From an uncultured Bacteroidales bacterium (GTDB lineage: Bacteria > Bacteroidota > Bacteroidia > Bacteroidales > Paludibacteraceae): a DNA stretch of 41,188 bases. Every line of letters begins with the position of its first letter. The stretch's first letter is position 1. The translations under genes were made by a program, and so were the position numbers. A model generated the notes under the pieces. It was not told the origin of the DNA. It worked only from the letters and a program-made list of their open reading frames with translations, and did not search any database. The stretch lies in contig CALDPN010000182.1 in assembly GCA_937911235.1 (NCBI GenBank), positions 1 to 41,188 on the forward strand. Reading direction: 5' to 3'. Below are positions 1 to 7,644 of the stretch, in pieces.

Positions 1-109
1 TGTCCATTGTAATAAGCAATGTGCGTGAGCCCATATTTGCTGCTGCAGCTGCTGCCTCGCAACCTGCGTGACCAGCTCCTACTACTATTACATCATATTC
101 AAACGTCAT
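1..109 (-). CDS. mnmG: MnmG (GidA) tRNA uridine modification enzyme, N-terminal end only
   Basis: This is the first 36 codons of an ORF that leaves the window at base 1. The peptide starts MTFEYDVIVVGAGHAGCEAA, the FAD-binding Rossmann glycine motif (GAGHAG) typical of MnmG/GidA. With MnmE, MnmG makes the 5-carboxymethylaminomethyl modification on the wobble uridine of certain tRNAs. Its ATG overlaps the ybeY stop codon as ATGA, so it is probably translationally coupled to ybeY and transcribed from the promoter upstream of the SpmA/B gene. Only the dinucleotide-binding start is visible. The identification rests on that motif, its sequence context and the ybeY neighbour. Confidence 0.9.
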   Translation of the reverse strand, partial: MTFEYDVIVVGAGHAGCEAAAAAANMGSRTLLITMD

Positions 110-534
110 TTCTTAAGCGGTTTTATAAGTAATTTAATAGCTTCGTCTTCTTGATATGTCATTTCTTCCTTATCCTTTGGTTCTTTGTCTTTGAAGCCAC
201 AAAGGTGAAGAATGCCATGTATAATAATTCTTTCTAGTTCGTTATAATAGTCTTGATTAAATGCTTCGGCATTTGTTTTCACGGTGTCAAGTGAAATAAA
301 GATATCGCCCGCAATCTTTTTGCCTTCACTATAATCAAATGTAATCACATCTGTGTAATAGTCGTGATTTAAGAACTTTCTATTCACGTCTATAATGTAC
401 TCGTCGCTGCAGAAAATATAGGCGATTTCACCGACTATTTTTCCATGTTTAGCCGCCACGTCTTTCACCCACTTTGTAGTTCTTCTAGTACAAATCTTAG
501 GTTTTTCTACACCTTCTAAATGATAACTTATCAT
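106..534 (-). CDS. ybeY: YbeY endoribonuclease / rRNA maturation factor
   Basis: A 142-residue UPF0054 protein. YbeY is a metal-dependent single-strand RNase acting in 16S rRNA 3' end maturation and ribosome quality control. The metal motif is seen at H106-GIL-H110-LCGFKD; the usual third ligand of the H-x3-H-x5-H pattern is replaced by D116. From what is known of the family, HLCG(F/Y)KDK is the usual form in Bacteroidota, so this is probably not a defect. Length is normal for the family. It lies 5 bases after the SpmA/B gene and overlaps mnmG by 4 bases, so the three probably form one operon. Confidence 0.93.
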   Translation of the reverse strand: MISYHLEGVEKPKICTRRTTKWVKDVAAKHGKIVGEIAYIFCSDEYIIDVNRKFLNHDYYTDVITFDYSEGKKIAGDIFISLDTVKTNAEAFNQDYYNELERIIIHGILHLCGFKDKEPKDKEEMTYQEDEAIKLLIKPLKK

Positions 535-539
535 AACTT

Positions 540-1775
540 TTATGCAAAGAATAAATATCCAATAAGTATTGCTGCAATTACTCCGCCTATGTCTGCTATC
601 AGACCTGCACCCACTGCGTAGCGAGTTTTCTTAATACCCACAGAGCCAAAGTAAAGAGCTATTATATAAAATGTGGTATCGGCTGCGCCTTGGAATAGGC
701 AAGATAGTCTACCCACAAATGAATCTACTCCGTAGGTTCTCATTGCCTCCACCATCATGGCTTTTGCACCACTACCAGAAAGAGGTTTCATAAATGCTGT
801 TGGCAGAGCCCCAATAAACTCGGTTTCATCGGTAAAAATTGAAACTATTTTCTCTATTCCCATGATTAACAGGTCCATAGCTCCCGAAGCTCTAAAAACC
901 GCGATTCCAACGAGCATTCCTACCATATAGGGTATAATTTTTATACAAGTGGTGAAACCTTCTTTTGCACCATCGATAAATGCCTCAAATACATTCACTT
1001 TTTTGTAAAGTGCTCCACCTATAAATGCTATAATAATAGTAAGTAGTAGTGCATTACTAAATATACTTGAGAACACCATCATTTCTTCTCTACTTAGAGT
1101 AGATACATACCACACAAGACCGCCAATTGCAGCTGTAATGCCACCTATCCAAGAGATGAAAACTTTGTTTAGTAATCTTAATTTTTGCTTGATTCCAACG
1201 TATAAAATAGCAATTAGAGTAGAGCAATAAGTGGCTATTAAAAGTGGAATAAAAATATCGGTTGGGTTAGCAGCTCCAAGTATAGACCTTTGTGCCATTA
1301 TGGCAATAGGTATAAGAGTAAGCCCCGATGTGTTTAGTGCCAAGAACATAATTTGTGCGTTAGACGCAGTGTCTTTATTTGGATTAAGTTCTTGAAGCGA
1401 GTTCATTGCCTTTAGCCCAAGAGGGGTGGCAGCATTGTCGAGTCCTAGCATATTTGCCGAAAAGTTCATTAAAAGTTGTCCGTGTACAGGGTGGTTTTTA
1501 GGAACTTCTGGAAATAATTGTGTAAAAAATGGTCCAATTATTTTAGAAAGGAATCTCACGCAACCAGCTTTTTCACCTATATTCATAAGGCCAAGCCAAA
1601 GAGTCATTACACCCACAAGCGGCAGAGCAATATCCATAACTGCAAATTTCGACATATCAAATGTGCTATCTACTATTTTAGCAAATATCATTGTGTCTCC
1701 AAATACAAAGCATTGGATAAGTGCCACCACAAAGGCTATTATAAAGAAACCAGCCCAAATATAATTTAGAACCAT
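540..1775 (-). CDS. SpmA/SpmB-type nucleoside recognition (Gate) domain membrane protein
   Basis: A 411-residue integral membrane protein with about ten hydrophobic segments. The first half resembles SpmA (N-terminal MVLNYIWAGFFIIAFVVAL; later LMNFSANMLGLDNAATPLGLKAM) and the second half resembles SpmB (GFTTCIKIIPYMVGMLVG; LSGSGAKAMM). Bacteroidota commonly carry this fused form, named after spore maturation proteins although these bacteria do not sporulate. The transported substrate is not known; the Gate family includes nucleoside transporters. A strong promoter match sits just upstream (1798-1829), and the gene leads the ybeY-mnmG operon. The family call is firm but the function is not. 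Confidence 0.85.
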   Translation of the reverse strand: MVLNYIWAGFFIIAFVVALIQCFVFGDTMIFAKIVDSTFDMSKFAVMDIALPLVGVMTLWLGLMNIGEKAGCVRFLSKIIGPFFTQLFPEVPKNHPVHGQLLMNFSANMLGLDNAATPLGLKAMNSLQELNPNKDTASNAQIMFLALNTSGLTLIPIAIMAQRSILGAANPTDIFIPLLIATYCSTLIAILYVGIKQKLRLLNKVFISWIGGITAAIGGLVWYVSTLSREEMMVFSSIFSNALLLTIIIAFIGGALYKKVNVFEAFIDGAKEGFTTCIKIIPYMVGMLVGIAVFRASGAMDLLIMGIEKIVSIFTDETEFIGALPTAFMKPLSGSGAKAMMVEAMRTYGVDSFVGRLSCLFQGAADTTFYIIALYFGSVGIKKTRYAVGAGLIADIGGVIAAILIGYLFFA

Positions 1776-1797
1776 ACAAAAAAGTTTTTACAATCTA

Positions 1798-1829
1798 CAA
1801 AGTTAAAAAATATCTACAAAACGAGCAAA
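1798..1829 (-). promoter_or_regulatory. Bacteroidota-type promoter of the SpmA/B-ybeY-mnmG operon
   Basis: On the minus strand TTTG (1826-1829) is followed after exactly 20 bases by TAACTTTG (1798-1805), matching the Bacteroidota -33/-7 consensus TTTG and TAnnTTTG. It lies 22 bases upstream of the ATG at 1775. It is divergent from the tra promoter at 1977-2008. Confidence 0.7.
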
Positions 1830-1976
1830 ATAATTTTTTGGGCCGCCAAAAAAGTCTATAAATCAGGTGGTTTTGCTTCTCTGTGATAGTTAAAATATGT
1901 TAACACGAAGGGCCAATATATTAATATAATAATAGGGCGAGCAAATGTAAATATTTGTTAAATTGTACTAAAACGA

Positions 1977-2008
1977 TTTGAAAAATAGAAAAATATATCG
2001 TTACTTTG
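1977..2008 (+). promoter_or_regulatory. Promoter of the tra operon
   Basis: TTTG (1977-1980), a 20-base spacer and TTACTTTG (2001-2008) match the Bacteroidota sigma consensus with one difference in the -7 box (TT for TA). It lies about 60 bases upstream of the 51-aa ORF. The 1776-2068 gap holds this promoter, the divergent SpmA/B promoter and otherwise only AT-rich sequence. No operator or riboswitch was recognised. Confidence 0.6.
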
Positions 2009-2068
2009 CAATCAGAAACAGGCGAACTCAACGTTTGTTTTAGGTCTTGGTTCTTAGTGTAAATAATC

Positions 2069-2224
2069 ATGTTTGGATTAGAAAAAGTTAGTTGGACTTC
2101 TTGTCTAACCTTTTTGTGTGTTGCATTAATTCTATTTAATGTTGCAGTCTTATTGTATTTTATGTACTTCAAAAAGGATGGCAATGATTTAAAAAAATCA
2201 AAAGTCCAAAAATTCAGTGTTTAA
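2069..2224 (+). CDS. 51-aa single-pass membrane peptide at head of tra operon
   Basis: A short ORF of 51 codons from ATG at 2069 to TAA at 2222-2224. It has an N-terminal stretch MFGLEKVSWTSC, a hydrophobic helix of about 21 residues (roughly 12-33, LTFLCVALILFNVAVLLYFMY) and a charged lysine-rich tail (FKKDGNDLKKSKVQK). The positive tail after the helix predicts a tail facing the cytoplasm. It sits between the operon promoter and traE, 18 bases before the traE ATG, as a real gene would. I do not recognise a family. It could be a small structural or regulatory subunit of the transfer apparatus, or chance. Evidence is the open frame, its helix and tail, and its position. Confidence 0.5.
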   Translation: MFGLEKVSWTSCLTFLCVALILFNVAVLLYFMYFKKDGNDLKKSKVQKFSV

Positions 2225-2242
2225 TTTTTTAGCCAATAGTGT

Positions 2243-2551
2243 ATGAAAAAAATCTTTAAGGGGATAAGTGTATCTACACTTGTTCTGATGAACGTTACGT
2301 CCTTAATGGCTCAGGGTAATGGTGTAGCTGCGCTTGAAAAAGCCAACTCAGAAATACTATCTTACATTGAGCCCATTACAAATTTATTTTATGTAATCTG
2401 TGCTGTAATAGGTTTTATTGGCGCAGTGAAAGTGTATGGAAAGTGGTCTGCAGGTAGTTCTGATACTACAAAGACCGCGGCCTCTTGGTTTGGCTCTTGT
2501 GTGTTTGCAATAGTAGCTGTTACGGCTATTAGAGCGTTCTTCATAGGGTAA
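2243..2551 (+). CDS. traE: TraE family conjugation protein (DUF4134)
   Basis: A 102-residue protein with a signal peptide (about residues 1-24, ending SLMAQ) and two hydrophobic helices, the second ending in the RAFF motif near the C-terminus. The central YGKWSAGSSDTTKTAASWFGS is typical of TraE (DUF4134) of Bacteroidota conjugative transposons. TraE is a small membrane protein comparable in size and place to VirB2-like pilin subunits; that equivalence is an inference from the literature on related systems. It is followed after 22 bases by traF. Confidence 0.92.
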   Translation: MKKIFKGISVSTLVLMNVTSLMAQGNGVAALEKANSEILSYIEPITNLFYVICAVIGFIGAVKVYGKWSAGSSDTTKTAASWFGSCVFAIVAVTAIRAFFIG

Positions 2552-2573
2552 TGATTAAAAATTAAGATTTAAG

Positions 2574-2897
2574 ATGGCTACATATCAGGTCAATAGAGGA
2601 GTAGGTAAGCCTGTCGAATACCTGGGCCTTAGAGCACAATATGTAATATATCTGGTTCTATCGCTACTACTGGTAATATTATTCAGCTTTATTCTCTGCT
2701 TACTGCTAAATGCTATGGGAGCATTATGTTTTGGCATTATCGCTTTTCTATTGGCAGTATGTAGTTGTTTTAAACTTAATAGCAAATTTGGAGAGCATGG
2801 ACTGATGCAATATTGGGCATCAAAAAAAGTAGTAAAACATATTTCTCTAACAAGGAGAATTTACCAAATTGTAGAAGATAGAGATGAAAATATCTAA
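2574..2897 (+). CDS. traF: TraF family conjugation protein (DUF4133)
   Basis: A 107-residue protein with two adjacent transmembrane helices (about residues 24-65) flanked by the family's N-terminal YQVNRGVGKPVEYLGLRAQY and a C-terminal basic tail. This is the pattern of DUF4133/TraF, the VirB3-like inner-membrane subunit that works next to the VirB4-type ATPase. The gene overlaps the next one, traG, by 14 bases, which suggests translational coupling. The start ATG at 2574 fits the family length. Confidence 0.92.
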   Translation: MATYQVNRGVGKPVEYLGLRAQYVIYLVLSLLLVILFSFILCLLLNAMGALCFGIIAFLLAVCSCFKLNSKFGEHGLMQYWASKKVVKHISLTRRIYQIVEDRDENI

Positions 2898-4533
2898 TAA
2901 CATATTAGAATATTTACCTATAATGGCATGGGAAAACGACTGTTTGGTGAGCAAGTTTGCCGACATAACAGTGGCACTAGAACTTTCTCTGCCAGAAATC
3001 TATTCTTTTGGCACAAAAGATTATGAAAACTTTCATGCCTGTTGGGTGAGAGCATTAAGAGTTTTGCCTGCATACACGATAGTTCATAAACAAGATATTT
3101 TCTATGATAGCAATTTTTTAGACGACTCTAAGTCTAAAAGCTTTTTGTCTTCATCTTCTTCAAATCACTTTAAAAATAGAAAATTTTTAAATCATAAATC
3201 ATACGTTTTTATCACCTTATCAACTAAAGAAAATCTTAAAACAACAAGCTTTTTATCCATATTGTGCAGGAATAGAATAGTTCCAAACGATATGTTGGAT
3301 AAAGATAGATGGGAAGATTTTAACGATAAGGTTTCTCAATTCATTAGCATATTAAAGGAATATGGGATAGGGGTTTCTCGTTCTCAGAAGAAAGCGATCT
3401 TAGGAGACCTACAAAAGACCGGGGTCATTGAACAGTATTTGACATTTGAGTTCGGAGGAGAAAATAAAGTGATGATGGATATTTATTTGGAGGATAATGA
3501 TTTCAAAGTGGGAGACAATTACCTCAGTTGTTTCTCAATTGGAAATCTTGAGGCTTTACCCTCTAATGTACATAATTATTTAAAGGATCCTGTGTATTCA
3601 CATAACAATATTTTCTTCCCTATGTCTTATACCTCGTCTATGGCATGGGAAATCCCATATCCGCATATCTACAACCAATATTTCTTTTTAGACGACCCCA
3701 AACAGATATTGGCAGATGTGGAGAGAAGTGGAAAACAACAACAATCTCTATCTGCAGTATCTAGGGAGAATTCTATAAACAGAGAATTTAACGAGCAGTT
3801 TCTGAATGAGGCTGTAAGCAAGGGGTTAAGACCTATAAGGGCAGCAATGAATGTTTTAATATGGGACAAAAATTATAATAATCTAATAAAGAAGAATTCA
3901 TTAGTTGCTGCTAAGCTCTCTTCAATGGACATTTGTGTTTCACAAACTAGTGTAATTACTCCTCATATTTATTGGGCAGGTATTCCTGGTGGTGAATCTC
4001 AATATCCGTCGGAGATGACATTCCTCACTTTTCTAGAGCCAGCGTCATGTTTTATACATCCAGAAACTTGTGCAAAACCCAGAGAAATAGGTTTCGGTAT
4101 AAAATTGTGCGATAGATTAAATGCTATTCCACTAAAGGTGGACATCTCCGATTTGCCTATGAAAAAATCGTGGATAAATAATAGGAATAAGTTTATTCTT
4201 GGACCCTCTGGCTCTGGAAAATCTTTTTTCACAAACCATTTGGTGCGTGAGTATTATGAGCAAGATGCGCATATAGTAATAGTGGATGTGGGCGATAGTT
4301 ACCTAGGTCTTACCAAAATGATTAACGAAGAAACCAAAGGAAAGGACGGGGTCTATTATACCTACACAGAAGAAAATCCTATTAGTTTCAATCCGTTTTA
4401 TGTGCGCGACGGCGTTTATACAATAGAGAAAAAAGAGCAGCTTTCATCGCTAATTTTTTGCCTTTGGAAGAGCGAAACTGAGCAAATAACCAAGAAGAAA
4501 CTCATATTTCCACTGCAATTAATGATTATATAG
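2884..4533 (+). CDS. traG: TraG VirB4-like conjugation ATPase, N-terminal part (frameshifted)
   Basis: The first 549 codons of a TraG ATPase, which powers assembly or transport in Bacteroidota type IV secretion. The N-terminal domain (about residues 1-410) is followed by a Walker A motif, GPSGSGKS, near residues 440-447 and the motif IVIVDVGDSY. The frame stops at TAG 4531-4533 in the middle of the ATPase domain. Homologous sequence continues in the -1 frame (THISTAINDYIELIVQQ, PSFNSFYDFL) to 5357, so one gene of about 825 codons has been split. The frame change must fall between 4482, just after a stop in the -1 frame, and 4530. A single missing A in the run at 4492-4500 (AAGAAGAAA) would restore it. 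The last 12-15 residues of this part are therefore frameshift-derived. Confidence 0.88.
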   Translation: MKISNNILEYLPIMAWENDCLVSKFADITVALELSLPEIYSFGTKDYENFHACWVRALRVLPAYTIVHKQDIFYDSNFLDDSKSKSFLSSSSSNHFKNRKFLNHKSYVFITLSTKENLKTTSFLSILCRNRIVPNDMLDKDRWEDFNDKVSQFISILKEYGIGVSRSQKKAILGDLQKTGVIEQYLTFEFGGENKVMMDIYLEDNDFKVGDNYLSCFSIGNLEALPSNVHNYLKDPVYSHNNIFFPMSYTSSMAWEIPYPHIYNQYFFLDDPKQILADVERSGKQQQSLSAVSRENSINREFNEQFLNEAVSKGLRPIRAAMNVLIWDKNYNNLIKKNSLVAAKLSSMDICVSQTSVITPHIYWAGIPGGESQYPSEMTFLTFLEPASCFIHPETCAKPREIGFGIKLCDRLNAIPLKVDISDLPMKKSWINNRNKFILGPSGSGKSFFTNHLVREYYEQDAHIVIVDVGDSYLGLTKMINEETKGKDGVYYTYTEENPISFNPFYVRDGVYTIEKKEQLSSLIFCLWKSETEQITKKKLIFPLQLMII

Positions 4534-4586
4534 AGTTAATTGTTCAGCAAAAAAAAGCCCCATCGTTCAATAGTTTTTATGATTTC

Positions 4587-5357
4587 TTGAAGAATGATTT
4601 TAAGAAAAAACTACTAGAGAGTAAGGTGGAAAGAGAGCATTTTGATATAGAAAACCTATTGCAGGTATTAAGGCCGTATAGCACGGGTGGTATGTATGAC
4701 TACTTATTAAATGCAAAGGAAAATATTGATTTGCTCGAAAAGCGTTTTATAGTGTTTGAGATAGACAATATTAAAGACCATAAGACTCTCTTCCCTGTGG
4801 TTACTCTGATATTGATGGATACTTTTATTTCTAAAATGAGGCATCCGTCGCTTGCTAAAAGTAGAAAAGTGATACTTATAGAGGAGGCTTGGAAGGCTAT
4901 TTCAAAATCTGGTACGGCAGAGTTTATAAAGTATCTTTTCAAAACTGTGCGAAAACATTTTGGCGAGGCAATGGTAGTAACTCAAGAAATAGAAGATATA
5001 ATAGGTAATGAGGTGGTAAAAAATTCCATTCTGGGAAATGCCGATTGTAAAATACTTCTCGACCAAAGAAAATATGCCAATTCTTTCGATGAAATCGCAC
5101 AGGTTTTAGGCTTAACATTGAAAGACGTTGCTTTGGCTTTGTCGCTAAATCAACACTTAGATTTTACAAATAGAAATCCATATAAAGAGGTGTTTATTAC
5201 CATGAATGGAAACAACTCAAGTGTTTATGCTCTGGAAGTTTCTAAAGAAGAATATCTGGTTTATACCACAGAGAAAACAGAAAAATCTAGGTTGATGGAA
5301 TTTGAAAAACAAACAGGCTCTATGATTGGTGCCATAAATGAGTATATAAAATCGTAA
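4587..5357 (+). CDS. traG: TraG VirB4-like conjugation ATPase, C-terminal part (frameshifted)
   Basis: The continuation of traG in the -1 frame. The frame is open from 4482, and 4587 is only the first internal ATG, so this is probably not an independent start. It carries the Walker B-type motif VILIEEAWKAI (about 4866-4896), the typical VirB4/TraG sequence RKHFGEAMVVTQEIEDI, and the C-terminal region with LDQRKYANSF and LSLN. Walker A is in the upstream fragment, so neither piece alone would be an active ATPase. Unless ribosomal slippage or an assembly error is involved, the transfer apparatus would lack its motor. traI starts 4 bases after this stop codon. Confidence 0.88.
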   Translation: MKNDFKKKLLESKVEREHFDIENLLQVLRPYSTGGMYDYLLNAKENIDLLEKRFIVFEIDNIKDHKTLFPVVTLILMDTFISKMRHPSLAKSRKVILIEEAWKAISKSGTAEFIKYLFKTVRKHFGEAMVVTQEIEDIIGNEVVKNSILGNADCKILLDQRKYANSFDEIAQVLGLTLKDVALALSLNQHLDFTNRNPYKEVFITMNGNNSSVYALEVSKEEYLVYTTEKTEKSRLMEFEKQTGSMIGAINEYIKS

Positions 5358-5361
5358 ACTT

Positions 5362-6072
5362 ATGAGACTAAAATATTTTCTTATATCTGTGATTGTTGTG
5401 TTGCTAGTAAGTTGCACTCCTATGCCAATGTATGCTCAGTGGATGGTTACCGACCCAAGTTCTATTACTCAAAGACTAACTCTGTTTTTGGAAGAACTAG
5501 CAGAGGCTATGCAAGAGAGGTATTCTATTGAGCAACAAACCGACAACACTTCTGAACTTGTGCAGCAAAATAAAACCACCTTAGAAAAACTTCAAAAGAT
5601 AAGTAACTATATCCAAACAGCTCTGGTGGTGCAAGAAATTGCAGAGGAGAGTGAGGAGGTAATAGATAAGATAAAAGATATAAAAGATCAGTTTTCAAAG
5701 CTTGATAAACTCACCAAAGAGGAGATTTATAATGTGTTAAACTTCTCTATGGATATGAGTAAGCAGGTGCTTGAGAAGGTGAGTGAGTCTAAGAAAATGT
5801 CAAAAAATGGTCAAAAGTCTGGTGAGATGACAGACTATGAAAGACTACAGGTACTAAAAGATATAAAAGAGGAGATAGTAAAGATAAAGAAAAACCTAAC
5901 AGAAATAGAAAAAAGATTTAAGAGTAAAAACTCTTACGAAACATTTACCCAACAGGCAAGGGCATATACTAGAGAGGCTTTGTTTATGGCTTTTGAGGCT
6001 ACAAATGATATCGAAGGAATAAAGAAAACAGACAAAAAATCTAGTTCTAAAACTAGTAAAAAGACTAAATAA
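5362..6072 (+). CDS. traI: TraI family conjugation protein (DUF4141, VirB5-like)
   Basis: A 236-residue exported protein. The signal sequence (MRLKYFLISVIVVLLVSC...MYAQ) precedes the mature start QWMVTDPSS, which resembles the conserved QW-V-DP start of DUF4141/TraI proteins. Whether it is cleaved at the AQ site or lipidated at C18 is unclear. The rest is mostly helical and probably coiled-coil (about residues 30-210), ending in a basic, serine/lysine-rich tail. TraI is thought to be the VirB5-like periplasmic subunit. The function is inferred from family and position between traG and traJ. Confidence 0.82.
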   Translation: MRLKYFLISVIVVLLVSCTPMPMYAQWMVTDPSSITQRLTLFLEELAEAMQERYSIEQQTDNTSELVQQNKTTLEKLQKISNYIQTALVVQEIAEESEEVIDKIKDIKDQFSKLDKLTKEEIYNVLNFSMDMSKQVLEKVSESKKMSKNGQKSGEMTDYERLQVLKDIKEEIVKIKKNLTEIEKRFKSKNSYETFTQQARAYTREALFMAFEATNDIEGIKKTDKKSSSKTSKKTK

Positions 6073-6074
6073 TT

Positions 6075-7013
6075 ATGGATAATGAAATACTAAATAATTG
6101 GGGTTATTTATTGTCACAATCCTTTGGAGAGGTTTCTGATAAGGTGCTAGAATATACCGATTCACTAATATATTCTGCACAAATTATCTGCGGACTTTTT
6201 GCCTTCATATACATTGGTCTTAAGCTTTGGAAACAATGGGCAAAGGGTGAGACCATAGATTTTTATTCATATTTGAGACCATTTGTAATTTGTTTATTAA
6301 TAGGTTTCTTCTCTGTTCTTGCATCTTTATTTGACACTATAATAAAACCTTTAGAGTCTGTTACTCTAAACATCAACACAGAAATTTATTCACAGTTTAA
6401 TGAGGTAGAAAAAGACTATTATACCCATTACGAGCAGATGAGAGATTTGCTCGCCGAATGCGAGAGAGAAGAAATGGACTATGGAAACTCGCAGATTGGC
6501 ACCACAGAAAATGTTATAGTTTCCTCCTCAGAGGAGGCTGCAAATGTAAATATTTTCAGACTGGTGGTGGAGTATGCAGACTATATATTACAATATGTGC
6601 AAATGGCAGTTATATATTTCTTCCCACTATACGTATCTATTTCTAAAGTAATCCTCTTGATTATAGGTCCGTTTATGTTGGCCTTGTCTATTTTGCCCGG
6701 TTTCACCGGAAATTTAGCAAGTTGGATTACACATTATTTACGCATCATGATGATTCCAGCCATTTCGTATCTAGTGGGAAGTTTTATAGCTGTGGTTAAT
6801 ATACATTGTTATTATACTCCACTAATAGAAATGCTTCAGAATGTGATAAACATAAATGATAATTTTCTACTTACAGAGGTGGGCAAAGACTTTATTTTCA
6901 ACAAAAGTGTGCTAGGAATTGTGGTAAGTCTAATTACTATTTTCATTTATATGCAAATTCCTAAATTTTCAAATTGGATAATTAGACCAGATAGATTAAT
7001 TAAAAAATCATGA
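6075..7013 (+). CDS. traJ: TraJ family conjugation protein (VirB6-like polytopic)
   Basis: A 312-residue polytopic inner-membrane protein with hydrophobic segments near residues 32-52, 72-88, 165-205, 213-240 and 275-297. The pattern and the GPFMLALSILPGFTGNLASWITHYLRIMMIP stretch are typical of TraJ of Bacteroidota conjugative transposons, the VirB6-like channel component. It begins 2 bases after traI and its TGA overlaps the traK ATG (ATGA, 7010-7013), so translation of J and K is probably coupled. Confidence 0.9.
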   Translation: MDNEILNNWGYLLSQSFGEVSDKVLEYTDSLIYSAQIICGLFAFIYIGLKLWKQWAKGETIDFYSYLRPFVICLLIGFFSVLASLFDTIIKPLESVTLNINTEIYSQFNEVEKDYYTHYEQMRDLLAECEREEMDYGNSQIGTTENVIVSSSEEAANVNIFRLVVEYADYILQYVQMAVIYFFPLYVSISKVILLIIGPFMLALSILPGFTGNLASWITHYLRIMMIPAISYLVGSFIAVVNIHCYYTPLIEMLQNVININDNFLLTEVGKDFIFNKSVLGIVVSLITIFIYMQIPKFSNWIIRPDRLIKKS

Positions 7014-7642
7014 ATCAGTTTAATAGTTTACAAAACATTCAAAAGGCATTTGCTTTAACTCGCATTTTCCTAATACTTATGACTGTTTTAGCCATAGGTT
7101 TAGGTGGGTATGCTATTTATTCCTCATACACTTTTGCAGAAGCACAAAGGAGTAAGATTTATGTACTAGAAAATGGGCAGCCACTTTTGCTAGCTCTTTC
7201 GCATAATGTAGAAGAAAATAGAACAGCAGAAGCGCAGTCGCATGTTAGACGTTTTCATGAGTATTTTTTCACGGTTTCACCGGAGAAATCGGCAATAGAA
7301 TATAATATAAACAAAGCTCTTTTTTTAGCAGACAATAAGGCTGCAGACTATTATATAAAGCTAAAAGAAGACGGTTTTTACGAGAGAATTATTTCTGCAG
7401 GTGTGTTGTGTGAGATTGTGGTGGACAGTGTAAAGATAGACGATACAACATATCCATACAAAGCATATACATACGCTAGAACATCGGTGGTAAGATCTTC
7501 TAGTATCTTATACAGAAATCTGGAAACATCGTGTAATCTTCTTAATAGCACTCGCACAGAAAACAATCCTCACGGATTTATTATAGAAAATTGGAAAGTG
7601 CTAGATAATTCTGATATTAAACTTTTAGAAAGGAGAGAGTAA
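7010..7642 (+). CDS. traK: TraK family conjugation protein (VirB8-like)
   Basis: A 210-residue bitopic inner-membrane protein: a short cytoplasmic start (FNSLQNIQKAFALTR), one transmembrane helix (about residues 18-38, ending in YAIYSSY) and a periplasmic domain with VRRFHEYFFTVSPEKSAIEYNINKALFLAD. That arrangement and sequence fit TraK, a VirB8-like scaffold. The next gene is traM, only 2 bases later, with no traL in between. CTnDOT-like clusters usually have a small TraL there. Confidence 0.92.
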   Translation: MNQFNSLQNIQKAFALTRIFLILMTVLAIGLGGYAIYSSYTFAEAQRSKIYVLENGQPLLLALSHNVEENRTAEAQSHVRRFHEYFFTVSPEKSAIEYNINKALFLADNKAADYYIKLKEDGFYERIISAGVLCEIVVDSVKIDDTTYPYKAYTYARTSVVRSSSILYRNLETSCNLLNSTRTENNPHGFIIENWKVLDNSDIKLLERRE

Positions 7643-7644
7643 AT

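Noticed and set aside
1921..2184. 87-codon ORF on the minus strand upstream of traE
   Set aside because: It runs antisense through the tra promoter and the 51-aa ORF, has no recognisable domain and only AT-driven composition. The plus-strand ORF has better support.
4482..4533. Programmed -1 ribosomal frameshift in traG
   Set aside because: No canonical X-XXY-YYZ slippery heptamer is present in the overlap of the frames and no clear downstream structure was seen. Base loss in an A-rich run or an assembly error is simpler.
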